From assembly GCA_029168955.1 (NCBI GenBank), contig JAPDOI010000418.1, positions 382,001-446,000 on the forward strand: DNA of 64,000 nt, written 5' to 3'. Numbering within the stretch: the first letter of the stretch is position 1; each line of letters begins with the position of its first letter. Origin of the DNA: Aplectana chamaeleonis. Its lineage: Eukaryota; Nematoda; Chromadorea; Rhabditida; Cosmocercidae. Made by a program: the position numbers and the translations under genes. Under the pieces are notes generated by a model. It was not told the origin of the DNA, ran no database searches, and worked only from the letters and a program-made list of their open reading frames with translations. This document shows positions 34,460 to 45,998 of the stretch, in pieces.

Positions 34460-34795
34460 AGTTAAATGAAGCAAGGAATATATTGTGTCATACAGAACAA
34501 TTGGGGAAGGATGCTCTGGAAAAGTGGCCATTCCGAACGAAATGCAACTGTTTAGGATGATTTTAGAGCAAAAAAATTCTAAAATAACCTCTTTCGCTGC
34601 GCTCCGTTCCTGTAAAAAGAGTTATAGACGTTCATTGGTGGGTCACCATTGTTAACTGTAATCATGCCCAGTACAGCCTACCTGGGTCATTACTAAACGG
34701 AAAAAATGGATCCTAAACTCGTGCTCAGCGCCCCAAAATATGTTTTTGGGCAACCTTTCAGCAAAAAAATTGATTTGGGTCACCCAGAAGAAGTT

Positions 34796-35345
34796 TACTC
34801 GATCCATTATAGACCTGCGCAAAATGGGAAGGAAGGACAATGAGAAAAGGTGAGAGAATGGAGAGAGGAGCATACGCGCGCACAAGCACGCGATAGGCTC
34901 AAGAAAATTTCGCTCCGAAGTAGAGTGTATATCCTTTGTAAAAAAATCGGATTTCCAATCACTCGTGGCTCGTGCGACGCGCGCGCCTTTGCTGCCTCCG
35001 CCAACCCAGCGCTCTCTCGCCTTCTTTAATCTCCGCTACGCACGAGTAGGAACCACGACTTTGCTTTTACAGCTTATATGTATCCTCTGGTTCCAAACCA
35101 AATTTACTCTGTTCCCTCGCGCGCTTGTGCGGAGCAAGGGTAGAGACAGCGAGAAAGAGTGAGGAGAAAGAGACGCAGCGTACGCGCGCCGACTCGCGCG
35201 ATGAACGGGAATAAATTTCACTAGGAAACGGAGGATATCCTCCTTTTCCCGGTAAAATTTATTTTTGTCGATTGCGTGCGTGAGCGAGCATGTTGCGTCT
35301 CCTTCTCCCACACACTTTCTCGCTAACTCTCCACTCGCTCGGCGC
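34796..35345. repeat. Complex of inverted repeats rich in CGCGCGCTTGTGC
   Basis: Head-to-head and tail-to-tail copies of a unit with GAGAAAGAGACGCAGCGTACG / GCGCGCACAAGCACGCGAT occupy the interval; a single unit recurs at 50360-50520. There is no coding sequence. Confidence 0.55.
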
Positions 35346-36466
35346 GCGTAGCGAAAGATCGAATGAAGCTTAAGAAAATGGCTGGTGAAATGACGCGTAT
35401 TGTATAGATTCAGCGGATTAGGAGGTTGGCGAAGTTAGCAATGGCGACCGAAAACCGATATGGATTGTAAACACTGCATCGCGTCGACCGTTGCGGGACG
35501 TATGGTCTCCGACATAGTATATTTGAAATTTAGAACTTTTCCAGCTTCAACTGGTAGCTTGATTGTTGAACTCAAGTTCAAACCTTAGATGAAGTCTCTG
35601 TCTAGAACTAAGACGCACATGTGACGATGGAAGAAGTTGATGAGATTTGGACCCACGAGGGAGAACTATGTTTCCTGAACAGCGAATTCTCTCTCTCTCT
35701 CTGAGATAAACGTCATAAACTCCGTCAATTCACATAGCGCCTCCCACGCTATTGTGGAAATTTGTTTTTTTCCCGTCGCAGCCCTGAGGGAAGGATTGTC
35801 GGAAGGCAGAATCAGTCGAATCACCTGGTTGGAATTGATGTCAGATTTTGTCAGCAATTGTCGTGAGAGAAAGATAAACCTACCCTTGTCGAACTAAAAG
35901 TTTGCAGCTGACCGGACAATTTTTTTCTAATAGCACTAATCAGAAAAAAAATTGAGAAAAAAAAGAAATGGTATAGGGAAAAGTAATAGGGAAAGGTCCC
36001 CCCCCAAACTCTCGAGTACCGGAAAAAAGAGTCTAATGAAACTTCTTAAATATTTGATTACACCTGTTTAGTGTGTTTAGGGGGACTGTGGACAAAGCGT
36101 CAAATCTAACTTCGGAAACGGTTTTGCTCTTCAAAATTCTTAGGTAAGTGGCTTTGCTTTCTGTTTGTTGTACCAAAAACCCTTTAAAAATCAGAGTGAC
36201 CACTGCACAAGCATGTTACGACCTTTCGCGATAAAGACTATTCAAAAAATCGGCGAGTGTTCCTTATGGTGAAACGAACGCAGAACAACTGTTGTATATA
36301 CATAGGTGGACGGGGTGATCCTATGGGTCGACTGGTCCACGAGATTTTCACCCACTTCCCGACCGTGTTTCGTCGTACTTCCTTTCTTACTCTTATTAAA
36401 GGGAAACAAATCTTACGGTTTTGTCAGAAAGCGAGCATCTTTTTCTTCGTGAACGCTGCCTTTGGA
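35346..36466. other. Intergenic DNA with a (TC)n tract
   Basis: A short CT repeat is at 35687-35702 (a similar one is at 8166-8184). No gene recognised. Confidence 0.4.
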
Positions 36467-37232
36467 GGCAGGGTTCAGGAACGATTGTTGTGCTATCCCA
36501 TTAGAAGGTAGATCTGGTCATCAAAACAGTGAAAAATTAGTGAAAAGTTGGAGAAAAAACGGCTGGAACAAGGTCACGACCAATTACCGGATGTGCGCTC
36601 GCTCACAACTAACGAGATTTTCATTAATGCTTGTTTTGTTGCCTTTTACTTTGCTCTTGAAGTCGTTGTCAGCTACTTCGAGAACCTATATTTCAGGAGC
36701 AAAATATGTAAAAGACGACAAAACACAGGCATCCATGGAAATCTCGTTAAAGGCAGTCTTCACGATAATAAAATGTGTTTTAGTTCCCACAAGGAATGGG
36801 TAGTGAAGGGGCACACTGTATCGTTGACGTCGAAACAACGCATGAAAACGAGCCAGGAAAAGCTCCAAAAGAGTCCGAAGTTGCCACTTCGAGCGCAAGG
36901 TGAACCCCAAAGGCGCCATGCACGCCCTTCGACGTAAACAAATGAAAACTCGAGATCGTGAGATGAACGATGGTTTCCGATCAAGAGCCCCGCTCTTCCC
37001 TTCATTCTGAACTTCTCTCTTTACTCAGCTCAGCTCGAGTACATCGGTTGCCAATGACGGAAGTTACAAGCCTCGGACAACTCGTCCACCAAGCTTCCCT
37101 GGTTCAATTTTGAGGGATCATAACTCCGTTCCCAGAAGGTCTTGTGCGATTCCAGAGACATCATTGGAATCAGCATGGGACCATTTTCAAGATAGGTGAA
37201 AAACAGAAAAACTATTTTTATCGTGAACACTG
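36467..37232. mobile_element. Possible TTAA-type element, AGGCAGKGTTC ends
   Basis: The left end AGGCAGGGTTCAGGAACGAT and the right end TTTATCGTGAACACTGCCT are imperfect inverted repeats, flanked by TTGG and CTAA (degenerate TTAA). The right half (about 36990-37232) matches 53620-53856. ORFs of 113-129 codons inside show no recognised domain. Confidence 0.45.
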
Positions 37233-37253
37233 CCTCTAATTGTAAGTGCGGGC

Positions 37254-38523
37254 GGTATACTTAGTATCCGAATCACTCCTTTTCGGATATCCTACCGGAT
37301 ATCCGAGGTTCGCATAATCCGATATCGGAAAATTTGAAAAAAACGCATTATCCGAATCGAACCAATTTCCGGGAAATTCAAAATCGGCATCATCTTAATC
37401 GAACCATTATCCGAAGGGTCAAAAATTCGGATAAAATCGGTTAAAATTCGAATAAAATCGGATGAAATTGCTCTTGGCCACACTTATTTTTCCGTACCGC
37501 CTTATTTTTAGTACGTCAACCCAGGGTTTTCCTCCTCCTTTCGAGATTGTAAGAGACGTCGCGGGGCGGAAAAATGGACGTGGTCAAGTGGGATGACCAA
37601 GTGGCTAGTTATTCAATGTAGAAGTTTTTTTGTATCGTTGCTTTGCATACTTTTTACTATCTAGTTGTCCTGAAAACCTGTGTATGGATAATGCTGTGTT
37701 TCCCAACGACGCTTTAGTGATTGAAGATTTGTTTTCATATTTTAATTAAAGGCAGTGATTGCGATCAAATATGTATGCTTGTCGTCTTTTTCTCTCTAAC
37801 CCTTATCTGGGTCTCGAGTAATAGGACCTACAGGAAAAAATCGCGAAAAAAACCACTGCTTTGGGCCGAATTTAAAGCCTGAACTTTCTTGTCTTTTGAT
37901 GATGGACGAGCCCATTCCACATCGTCGGCATCGATGACCTCTTATATCAAGAACATCAGCTGGCTTGAAATTGAATTTCAATCATTTAATCTCCGAATTT
38001 ATGTACACATCTAGTCAAAAACATTGACTAGAGTGCTTCCTTTCATTGCTCAACTGTTTTTATTAGGTAAATCTGCATTTATTTCTTCCTCTGAATGTCG
38101 ATGATTTTTGACTGCTCGGCATGAGACTGCGATCTTTTGGTCGGCACTGTTCACGTGTGCACAAACTGGCTTCTTTGGGCCCTACCACTGTCTTTAATAT
38201 GCATATATGACGATTGGAGTTCGTATGTGAACATGCTGCAAATGCAATGAAGCACCACTGTTTGCTCAAATATGGATGTTTTCAAAGACTTGCCTGAGCG
38301 CCTGGTTATTTCTCCCCGTTTTGCCTCAACTTCGTTCGAAAATATCGGAAATTATCCGACGGGATATCCGTATTCGAATCCTTGGAAAAATTGCATTATC
38401 TGAATCGATCCGTTATCCGAAAATTTGAAAAAGCGCATTATCTGAATCGAACCAATATAATATAGGAATTATCCGATTCGATCGATTATCCGAAGAATTA
38501 TCCTCGGATAACGAGTATAGCTG
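37254..38523. mobile_element. ATTATCCG-rich element, copy 2
   Basis: This is the longer relative of 12793-13512, in the same orientation. Left end TACTTAGTATCCGAATCACT, right end TCCTCGGATAACGAGTA, with multiple ATTATCCGAATCGAACCATT-type units near both ends. The middle (about 37600-38330) includes ATGTGAACATGCTGCAAATG, also found in copy 1. No transposase was recognised. Confidence 0.75.
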
Positions 38524-38680
38524 ACGGGCGGGCGGATTTAGTCGTTCTAACCTGTTTTCGTTCGTTTTTTATGCTGATTTTCACTTTTTTGGCTTTTTTA
38601 TGATAGCCAGATCTAACCATTTTTTTATCGCGAACCCTGCTTTTCACTGTTCTTGAAGTTCTGTCATCCTAGAATGCAAG

Positions 38681-39289
38681 ATGCAGCTTCAAATGAAACC
38701 TCGAGCGCAGGTGAATGATATCATTCTCCACCAACGCCCCCCCCCCCCGCCCGCTTCCCACTGCAGACAGCCGCGGCACAGCATTCATCAGTTTACTATT
38801 CTGTCCTCTCTCCTGGATGGCAGGTGGCTGCCTGCCTCAGAAAAAGCTGCCACACAGGAGAAATCTATCAATAGCGGTATTATGATGAATTCCGTGGTAT
38901 TCTCTAACTATACAACGGCAGCCCAAGCGGCCGACATTTTCGCCGAAGAGGATCGATTTGCCGGAGGTGCACCAAGTGAGTTTTCCACACGTCGTTGTGC
39001 TACTGGTCGTGAGATAGAAACCACAGAAAATTTTCGATTGCAAGTCACTATTCCAGCTGCCATGCAACGCATGTGGCCCAACTTGCAGGCTCCCTCACTG
39101 CAATCTCAACTGCAAATCACTGTGAGTACGTTTTATAACAGCAGAGCTATTTTCAAAGGTTTTCTTAATCAAACTTCGTTTGAAGAGCGCGGTCGTGGTG
39201 CATCTGGCTCCACTTCAATGGAAACTCTCATAACAAATTTAGCGAAGAAAATCATGCCACATGGCAGCTTTCTAGAACAAAATTTCTGA
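38681..39289 (+). other. Unrecognised 202-codon ORF, possible exon
   Basis: This is the longest open frame in the window outside LINEs. The part from about 38850 to 39120 has non-biased composition and is bounded by a good acceptor (CTGCCTGCCTCAG at about 38841) and a good donor (ACT|GTGAGTACG at 39120-39121), as an internal exon would be. The predicted segment includes SVVFSNYTTAAQAADIFAEE and LQVTIPAAMQRMWPNLQ. I recognise no family. It could equally be a chance ORF or part of an old transposon; neighbouring exons were not found. Confidence 0.3.
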
Positions 39290-39535
39290 AAATTTAGCTC
39301 CCTGGAAAAGTAAAGATTTGGCGATGCCATTTATGAGTCCGAAAAAGTTTCAAAAATATCTTGAAATATCTACAAAATGATTCGGCGTAAAATAGCCTGG
39401 AGTAATAAAAAAGCTAAGAAATAAAGTGAAATAACCAAAAATACGGTTTGGTGGTCGATCATTTCACAAGCTTCTCCATTAAACTTATCAAAAGGCAATC
39501 AAGCACGATATCGAATGAAGCGTCTCGTTCACGTA

Positions 39536-40183
39536 CTGTGCTTATTTGGGCCAAATTCCGGTCCGCAATTGCGTCTCAACACGCTTTGCGGCCGCACGCG
39601 CTCGAGTCAGTCGGGTTTCCAGCGCCAAAGCCGACTCGATGTGGCTTTTTTATACAAATTCCTCCAATTTTTCCATAAAAAATTTTAGGTTCTCTTTCTA
39701 GGATTAGTATAGAGGTGGTTTATTGTTTCCGGGTCTAATATTTGTTTCTTGAATTTTTTTTCCTCATTGTTATGCAGACCATTTTCTTTTCTCTCGGTTA
39801 TATTTGACTCAGTTCTGTGATTGTTATTTTTCTACGTGGAGAAGTACAGTTCACCTCCGCACTGGATCACCCCGGCACCGAAGGCTAAAATCGCCCGGGT
39901 GATCCCACATCCTTGTCTGAGGATGTTCGCAACCGCGCCGCAGCAAGATTCCGCAATCAAGCGCACTTTGCGGACTGAACGGCAGTGCGGAAGTGAAGAA
40001 TAGCTCTGCGTCTTGAATAAATAAATAAAAAAAATTTCTTAGTTTCCAGTTTTCAAAACCCACCTAGAGTCAGCAGATCGTCCGTCGGCTGCAGCGCTGG
40101 AAGCTCTTCTGACTCAGGAGCGTGCGGCCGCAAAGCGTGTCGAGATGCAATTGCGGACCGGAATTTGGCCCAGATAAGCACAG
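39536..40183. mobile_element. TA-flanked MITE, family M1 (copy C), interrupted
   Basis: It starts CTGTGCTTATTTGGGCCAAA and ends TTTGGCCCAGATAAGCACAG; both ends are flanked by TA (39534-39535, 40184-40185). It is longer than copy D because of the insert at 39847-40000 and other sequence around it. Confidence 0.85.
39847..40000. mobile_element. 154-bp TA-flanked MITE nested in copy C
   Basis: The ends CAGTTCACCTCCGCACTG and CAGTGCGGAAGTGAAGAA are inverted and flanked by TA. It shares GTCTGAGGATGTTCGCAACC and the surrounding GCGCCGCAGCA block with 2182-3178. Confidence 0.75.
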
Positions 40184-40464
40184 TAGCTTGACCTGAGCTG
40201 ACTTTCTTATTACAGCTTTCGAAATTGGCTCAAAGTTTCCGTTGAGCGCTTGATTTCCTTTTGATAACTTTAACGGAGAAGCTTGTGAAATGATCCACCA
40301 CCAAATCGTATTTTTGACTATTTCACTTTATTTCCTAGCTTTTTTATTACTCCAGGCTATTTTACCCTAGATAATTTTTCAGATATTTCAAGATATTTTT
40401 AAAACTACCGTTTCGGAAAGGTGAAACCTCTAACAGACTAAATTGTGGTATGAGTATAATTCTT

Positions 40465-40800
40465 GAATTTTGTGGCCCACAACCACCACCACCACTCATT
40501 GCGGAGTTTTGTGCAGCAGGTAAAAAATCGATATTATTGATCATAAATTTTCGATTTTTCGTGATGAGAAGAATTTCCCAAACAAGTGACTTAGAACCAT
40601 CAACAATGGAGAATCATTGCGGCGATTTGTGCAACTGGCGAAAAATCGATATTATTGATCGATATTATGGTATTTATCGATAATGACTGATGAGCGAAAT
40701 TCTCCAACCAAGAAAACCAATCCCATCAACAATCACCACTCCTCGCCGCATTTTGTGCAATAGGCGCAAAAGTTGATAATATTGATTATCGATCGGATAC
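40465..40800. repeat. Three degenerate tandem units of about 130 bp
   Basis: Each unit has a TTGCGG-TTTGTGCA block followed by AAAATCGATATTATTGAT or a close variant (about 40498-40540, 40617-40655 and 40737-40785). No coding evidence. Confidence 0.6.
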
Positions 40801-40837
40801 GTGTAATGGGTAAGAATTATAACAAACTCAGTACTTA

Positions 40838-41116
40838 CTGTGCTCCTCTGTACCAAAGTCCGGTCCGCAATTGCGTCTCGATATGCTTTGCGGCCGCACG
40901 CTCTCGAGTCAGTCGAACTTCCAGCTTCAAAGTCGGCTCGAGATGGCTCTTTTATACAGTTTTCTACAATCTTGCTTAGTTTCCAGTTTCCAAAACCCAC
41001 CTATAGCCAACAGATCGGCGGCTGCGGCGCTGGAAACTCTTCCGACTCGGGAACGTGGGGCCGAAAAGCGTGTCGAGACGCGATTGCAGACCGGAATTTG
41101 GTCTAGAGAAGCACAG
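40838..41116. mobile_element. TA-flanked MITE, family M1 (copy D, most complete)
   Basis: It starts CTGTGCTCCTCTGTACCAAA and ends TTTGGTCTAGAGAAGCACAG, with TA on both sides (40836-40837, 41117-41118). At 279 bp it is uninterrupted and best defines the family. Confidence 0.88.
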
Positions 41117-41118
41117 TA

Positions 41119-41636
41119 CCTCCGACGACCTGTATTAATTGGCTGCAGATCCACCCACACACCCTGGTCTCCACAGCCGTAGCATGCCGACGCAGGTTTC
41201 GTGCTCCACGGCTAATTTAGCATGTAAACCCACAAATTTGAGGTACCCTTCAAAGTTGAAGTATCAAGTTGAAATTAGAATAGTAGCGACCTGCACCCAC
41301 TTCCAGCTTCCTGTCCAAAAATGAGCTTCCTAGCTCAATTTTAAGTGTACCAACAAGATCGTGAAAGCCGTCTGAAAAAAACATAAGGAGATTAACAGAG
41401 CAAACGCGGTTTTTCACATTTTTCTCAAAACTCGGGAAACCATTTCAAACCGCGTTTGGGCTTCAAAGTCAACTTTTTGCGCTCTTTTTAGAGCAATTTA
41501 GAGATAATTTCTACGTGCACTCTGAACTGCTACAAAATGGTCTCAATTTTATGACATGAATCGGAGGTTTTCAACCATTAGTATAGAGAAATATTTTGAA
41601 AAAAAAACGAAAAAATTGAATTGAGTATGTCTGGGT
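41119..41636. other. Intergenic DNA, nothing recognised
   Basis: No gene or strong repeat could be supported. Confidence 0.4.
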
Positions 41637-41845
41637 CATATCGGAAGACTTCGCAGTCTTCGCCTATGCGCTTTGCAGTCTCCACCCCGCTGCGGTGTAA
41701 CTCGTCCACCTTGACTCCAACACAAAAACAACCCGATATTTCTCTCTTTGCATCCGGTTTTCGTAGTTTTCCATACTACAGGCTCTAAACCTTCGATATA
41801 TGTATGTCATAAAATCGATACCATTTTCGTGAGTGTGTGCTGCCC
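41637..41845. mobile_element. TTAA-type MITE, AGGCAGC family (right half only)
   Basis: It matches the right half of 17229-17546 (GTGTAACTCGTCCACC, CTAAACCTTCGATAT, AAAATCGATACCATTTT) and ends GTGAGTGTGTGCTGCCC before TTGA. The left end was not found. Confidence 0.6.
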
Positions 41846-42240
41846 TTGAAACAACTTCCGAGTAATTTAGAAAATTTTTTCTTCGCTCAATGTGAACTAT
41901 GCTCTAAATCAAGAAAAGAAGACAGAAAAAACGTTCATCTTTCAAAAATTTGCCTATCTGTTTCTACTTTTCTACCTCTGCCAAAAGGGGCGTTCATATA
42001 GAGAGGATGTATAATTCCACGATTCACGATAACCAAAATTTTCGTATTGATTAGAACTGGACGAAGTTAATAGTAAGCGTTTCGGAATTCGTGGTAAAGT
42101 CATTAGCTTTCTGAAGATTGTGAACAGGCTTCTGTTGAGCCAATAGGTTTTCCCCAAAACTTTGTTTTCTTCACTGAAAATTTTTTCACCAATGTGATCG
42201 TTCGACAATATCCTAGTTTGCGAAACTGCTTTTGCTTTAA

Positions 42241-42715
42241 AGGCAGCATACACGCTCAAAAATGATATAAATTTGATGGAATGAATCGAAGGCCTAAAGC
42301 CGTTAGTATTCAGAAATAACAAAAAAAATCGACTGAAATGAATATATAACGGTGCGTTCTATATGAGTCCGGAAGTGGACGAGTTCTACGGCATTGGCTG
42401 AAATAGCGGAGCTAGCTATAAATTGGTTGGGATAGCGACACTAATGTACTCGTACGGCCCTTTCTGAAACGCTTACGCCGTTAGAAGTGTAAAAAATGGA
42501 CCAAAGTGACCGTAATCGAGCATTGAACTTTTGTATTGAGGGGCGGAGCCCACTTCGATGGGCGGAGAAAGGATGATTTTGTGACTCAATACGGCTCAAA
42601 TACGGTCATTTTAACTCGTTTTTAACGCTTGCAACTTTGTGAGGGCTCTTTTAGTGCCCGTACCACCCCACTAATGTAGCTATCTCAACAACTTTTGCTA
42701 GCGTGTATGCTGCCT
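42241..42715. mobile_element. TTAA-flanked MITE, AGGCAGC family (copy 2)
   Basis: It begins AGGCAGCATACACGCTCAAA after TTAA (42237-42240) and ends GCTAGCGTGTATGCTGCCT before TTAA (42716-42719). Both target copies are intact. 475 bp, no transposase. Confidence 0.88.
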
Positions 42716-42835
42716 TTAAATTAGATTTATGATCGTTTTGTTTCTTTTATTCTTCTGGTTTGTTTATCTTTATCATATTCATATCTTCACATAAGTTAAC
42801 CTTATGTAATAATCATGAACATGAACATGTGGCAG

Positions 42836-43200
42836 TTAGCCGTAACTGCCGGAAAGTTTTGAGGCAGAAAAAGAGCAGGGCCTGAAATTTCTATTAAGCC
42901 TGTATGGATTCCTGGTGGTTTTTAAATGCCATATGATACTTAATGAAAATTCTTCCATAGTTGTCATCCATACGGAATTCTGCGCGCCTCGAAGATAGTT
43001 TGCACATAGCCCGAGGGCTAGATTTAATTTCACTCACGGAAATTCTCCACGGGTCAAGATTTGTATTGACCACCGAAATAAGATTCGAAATGTGGAAATT
43101 TACAACAACGATAATTTCTATCCAATCTAACGAACTTGAGCAACCAACAATCAAAGCCAGTTGTTATGAAGAGGTCCCTACTCAATGGCATACTCTTTTT
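42836..43200. other. Unrecognised overlapping ORFs
   Basis: Open frames of about 100 codons (plus, 42961-43263) and 86 codons (minus, 43154-42894) overlap. Neither shows a known domain. A TTTTTTTCAG acceptor-like string ends at 43205. No call is made between exon and chance ORF. Confidence 0.2.
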
Positions 43201-43205
43201 TTCAG

Positions 43206-44987
43206 GTTCCACCACATCCAGTGGTCCTCGTTCCGCCAGTGGTATTACGAGACGTATCTTTGAGCCACCAGAACTCCATCGAACCGTGATGCAGTCGCTC
43301 TCGCCTAGCCCGATCCGACCAGCCGCTCCCTGTTGGCCACGTAACCATCGTCATCACTTCCGTTGGGCTCTAGTCGGCCACACCGGGTGATTTTCTCAAC
43401 CTCACCCCATCATTTTAATCATACGTATCGACCGGGTGGGTGTTGGGGGGATACAGCAGGCCGCGGCGGGTTACAGTTGCATATAGCACCAACTCTGACC
43501 GGGGCATGAGTGCCACCCCATACAGTAGTCCTCGTTCCACGACTGGTGTCACTAGACGTATCTTTGGACCACCAGAACCTCATTGGGCCGTGATGCAGTC
43601 GCTCTCACCTAGCTCGATTCGACCAGCCGCTCTCACCTAGCCCGGTCCGGACAGAGCCGACCTACGGCGCCCGGCTCACCTCTCTCATGGCCCTGCGCCT
43701 GGCATCATGCTGACACCACGCAACGTCCCTCTGTCGGACAACTAGTATTATGTGAGTATTGTATCTTATATCTCTAGAGACCCTATTGGCCTGGTGCAAC
43801 TCTATTGGCCACGTAACCATCGTCATCACTTCCGTCGGGCTCTAGTCGGCCACACCGGGTGATTTTCTCAAACTCACCTCATCATTTTAATCATACGTAT
43901 CGACCGGGTGGGTGTTGGAGGGTGTCGGCGGGTGTTTTTGCATCCCATTTCCAATGCTTTCTGTGTGTATCGACCGGGCTGGATACGTAGGCTCAACCAA
44001 CTCTGACAAGGGCTTCAGACGTAGCATTGTACCACCAAAACCTCATTGGACCGTGATGCAGCCGCTCTCCCCATTGCCCAACTAGACCAGCCGCTCTCAC
44101 CTACCCCGATCCGACGGGTGGTGGCCATCGTGTATCAACATCCCTGAGGAGGCGGGAGAAACGGGGGAGGAGCGAGGTTCCTGATTGGACGCAACAGCCG
44201 GGGGCCGGGCTAGCTCGTATTGCGTCCAACCAGGAACCTCGCTCCTCCCCCGTTTCTCCCGCCTCCTCAGGGGTGTTGATACACGATGGCCACCACCCCG
44301 ATCCGACCAGCCGCTTTCACCTAGCCTGAGCCGACCTACAGCCCCCGGCCCACCTCTCTCATGGCCCTGCGAATGGCCTCATGCTGACACCACGCAACGT
44401 CCCTCTGTCGGACAAGTAGTATTATGTGAGTGTTGTACCTTATCTCTTTCTCTGGTGCCATCCTGTTGGCCACGTTACCATCGTCATCCTTTCCGGTGGG
44501 CTCTAGTCGGATACACCGGGGGATTTTCTCAACCTCACCCCATCATTTTAATCATACGTATCGACCGGGTGGGTGTCGGCGGGTGTTTTTTGCATCCCAT
44601 TTCCAATGCTTTATGTGTGTATCAACCGGGTTGGATACGTCGGCTCAACCAACTCTGACAGGGGCTTCAAACGTAGCATTGTACCACCAAAACCTCATTG
44701 GACCGTGATGCAGCCGCTCTCCCCATAGCCCAACTAGACCAGCCGCTCTCACCTAGCCCGATCCGACCAGAGCCGGCCTACGCCCCCCCCCCCCGACCCA
44801 CCTCTCTCATGGCCCTGCGCCTGGCATCATGCTGACACCACGCAACGTCCCTCTGTCCAGCGGCTAGTAATATGTGAGTCTAGCCAGATCCGACCTACCT
44901 CCCCCGACCCACCTCTCTCATGGCCCTGGCCTGGCCTCATGCTGACACCACGCAACGTCCCTCTGTCGAGCAACTAGTATTATGTGA
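43206..44987 (+). repeat. Repeat array R1: four or more degenerate copies of a composite unit
   Basis: The recurring parts include CCGTGATGCAGYCGCTCTC (43290, 43590, 44052, 44705), ACGTATCGACCGGGTGGGTG (43424, 43895, 44559), CACCTCTCTCATGGCCCTG (43678, 44352, 44802, 44910) and ACCACGCAACGTCCCTCTGT (43716, 44390, 44838, 44949). The same units occur at 14740-15720. A foldback element interrupts the array at 44116. Translated frames are full of Pro/Ser/Arg and are not called as genes. Confidence 0.85.
44116..44298. mobile_element. 183-bp foldback element with about 79-bp arms and 9-bp target duplication
   Basis: The left arm begins GGGTGGTGGCCATCGTGTAT and the right arm ends ATACACGATGGCCACCACCC; only a few mismatches occur along about 79 bases, around a loop of about 25 bases. 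CGATCCGAC flanks both sides (44107-44115 and 44299-44307). A 9-bp duplication plus long terminal repeats is the pattern of Mutator-like non-autonomous elements. Confidence 0.9.
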
Positions 44988-45846
44988 TGTAAGGTGACGA
45001 GAATGGGGAATACAGAGTAGAGAATTTCAGGAGATCAGCTGTCACAGGCCAGGCAGGGGGGGGGGTTCGATGCGTGCGGCTGCGTCACGGCAACGCCCAT
45101 CGACACCGCTCAAGCCGCGGCGTGTTGGCCGTGGCGTGTTGTGAAAAAGTCAACGAGGCCAGTGATGAGCGGCCAGGGAGGTTACTCGACGGACGCCGGT
45201 CTCTCTAGGGGGTTCTCTCACCTCCTAGAGAATTCTTTTCTGTCTAGGGTAGGATTTGCGCCGCTAATTGATTGCCCATTCCTGCCAGCAGACGTTCTCT
45301 GAGTGCAGCGCCTCGTCTCCTGCTGCCTCTGAGTAGTCAACACGTTGCTGACAGCTCGCCGCCATCGCTCTGCTGCCACCTCGCCTTGGACGTACTGCTG
45401 CCAGCTCGCCTCTGCCTAGTGCTGCCAGCCGTTGTTTTCGTCTGCTGCCTGCAGCCGCTGCCGTCTAGTACCAGCGTTGAGAGGGGCCCCGTATAATGGT
45501 GCGGGTGACCCGTAAATTGCTTCTAGCCAGAATTTCTTAGAGGGTTTCCCGGGAAATTTCGGAAAGTGGTTAGGGGAGTAGGCTGTGTAGGGACATAGCT
45601 GAAACTCATCTTGTGCGCACGACCCCTGGGAAGTTCAACTTCACTCGTTTTGGTTTCCTGTGGCTTCTAGTGATCTACTTGCAGGATTCCATTATTCTTG
45701 TTGTTGCTATATTGCTCATTTAAAATAAATTATTGTTATTTATGTCGCGTTATCTACTTGGTTCACAGGGTTTCCAAATCCTTAAATTCCTAGTTTTATT
45801 CATCTTACTCACATTTTAGGGTAACTACTTTTTAACGAAACCGAAC
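44988..45846. mobile_element. Possible solo LTR or other 859-bp insertion in repeat R1
   Basis: Repeat R1 units read ...TTATGTGA followed by TTGTATCTTAT. Here the unit is split: TGTGA at 44983-44987 and again at 45847-45851, followed by AAATTGTATCTTATC. The intervening 859 bases start TGTAAGG, contain degenerate GCTGCCAGCTCGCC tandem units (45290-45470) and an AATAAA at 45724. A 5-bp duplication fits an LTR, but the insert does not end in CA, so the class is uncertain. Confidence 0.4.
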
Positions 45847-45998
45847 TGTGAAAATTGTATCTTATCTGGCTATAGTCTGGCTAAACGGCCTCTTCCACAC
45901 CTCTTCCGCTATTCTACCTCAGCTCAGATAGTGCGTTCATCCACGTTACATGCCGATGCACAACTCCCTGTCGCCGGCGCCGACTAGAGGTATCTTCA

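Larger units (their letters stand above)
39346..40406. mobile_element. 1.06-kb inverted-repeat element containing two nested MITEs
   Basis: The left arm (39346 to about 39520) begins AGTTTCAAAAATATCTTGAA; the right arm (about 40230-40406) ends TTCAAGATATTTTTAAAACT, its near-exact complement. The arms are about 170 bases. A family M1 MITE is inserted at 39536-40183, itself interrupted at 39847-40000. Confidence 0.8.

Noticed and set aside
36462..36937. Plus-strand ORFs of 113 and 129 codons
   Set aside because: They lie within a putative TTAA-type element, overlap each other, and have no recognisable domain.
40465..40800. Regular repeats that might be a CRISPR array
   Set aside because: Only three degenerate units without conserved repeat/spacer structure in a eukaryotic genome.
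43136..44708. Plus-strand ORFs up to 157 codons in the R1 array
   Set aside because: They repeat with the DNA unit, are broken at different places in each copy, and are Ser/Pro/Arg-rich, so they look like by-products of the repeat.
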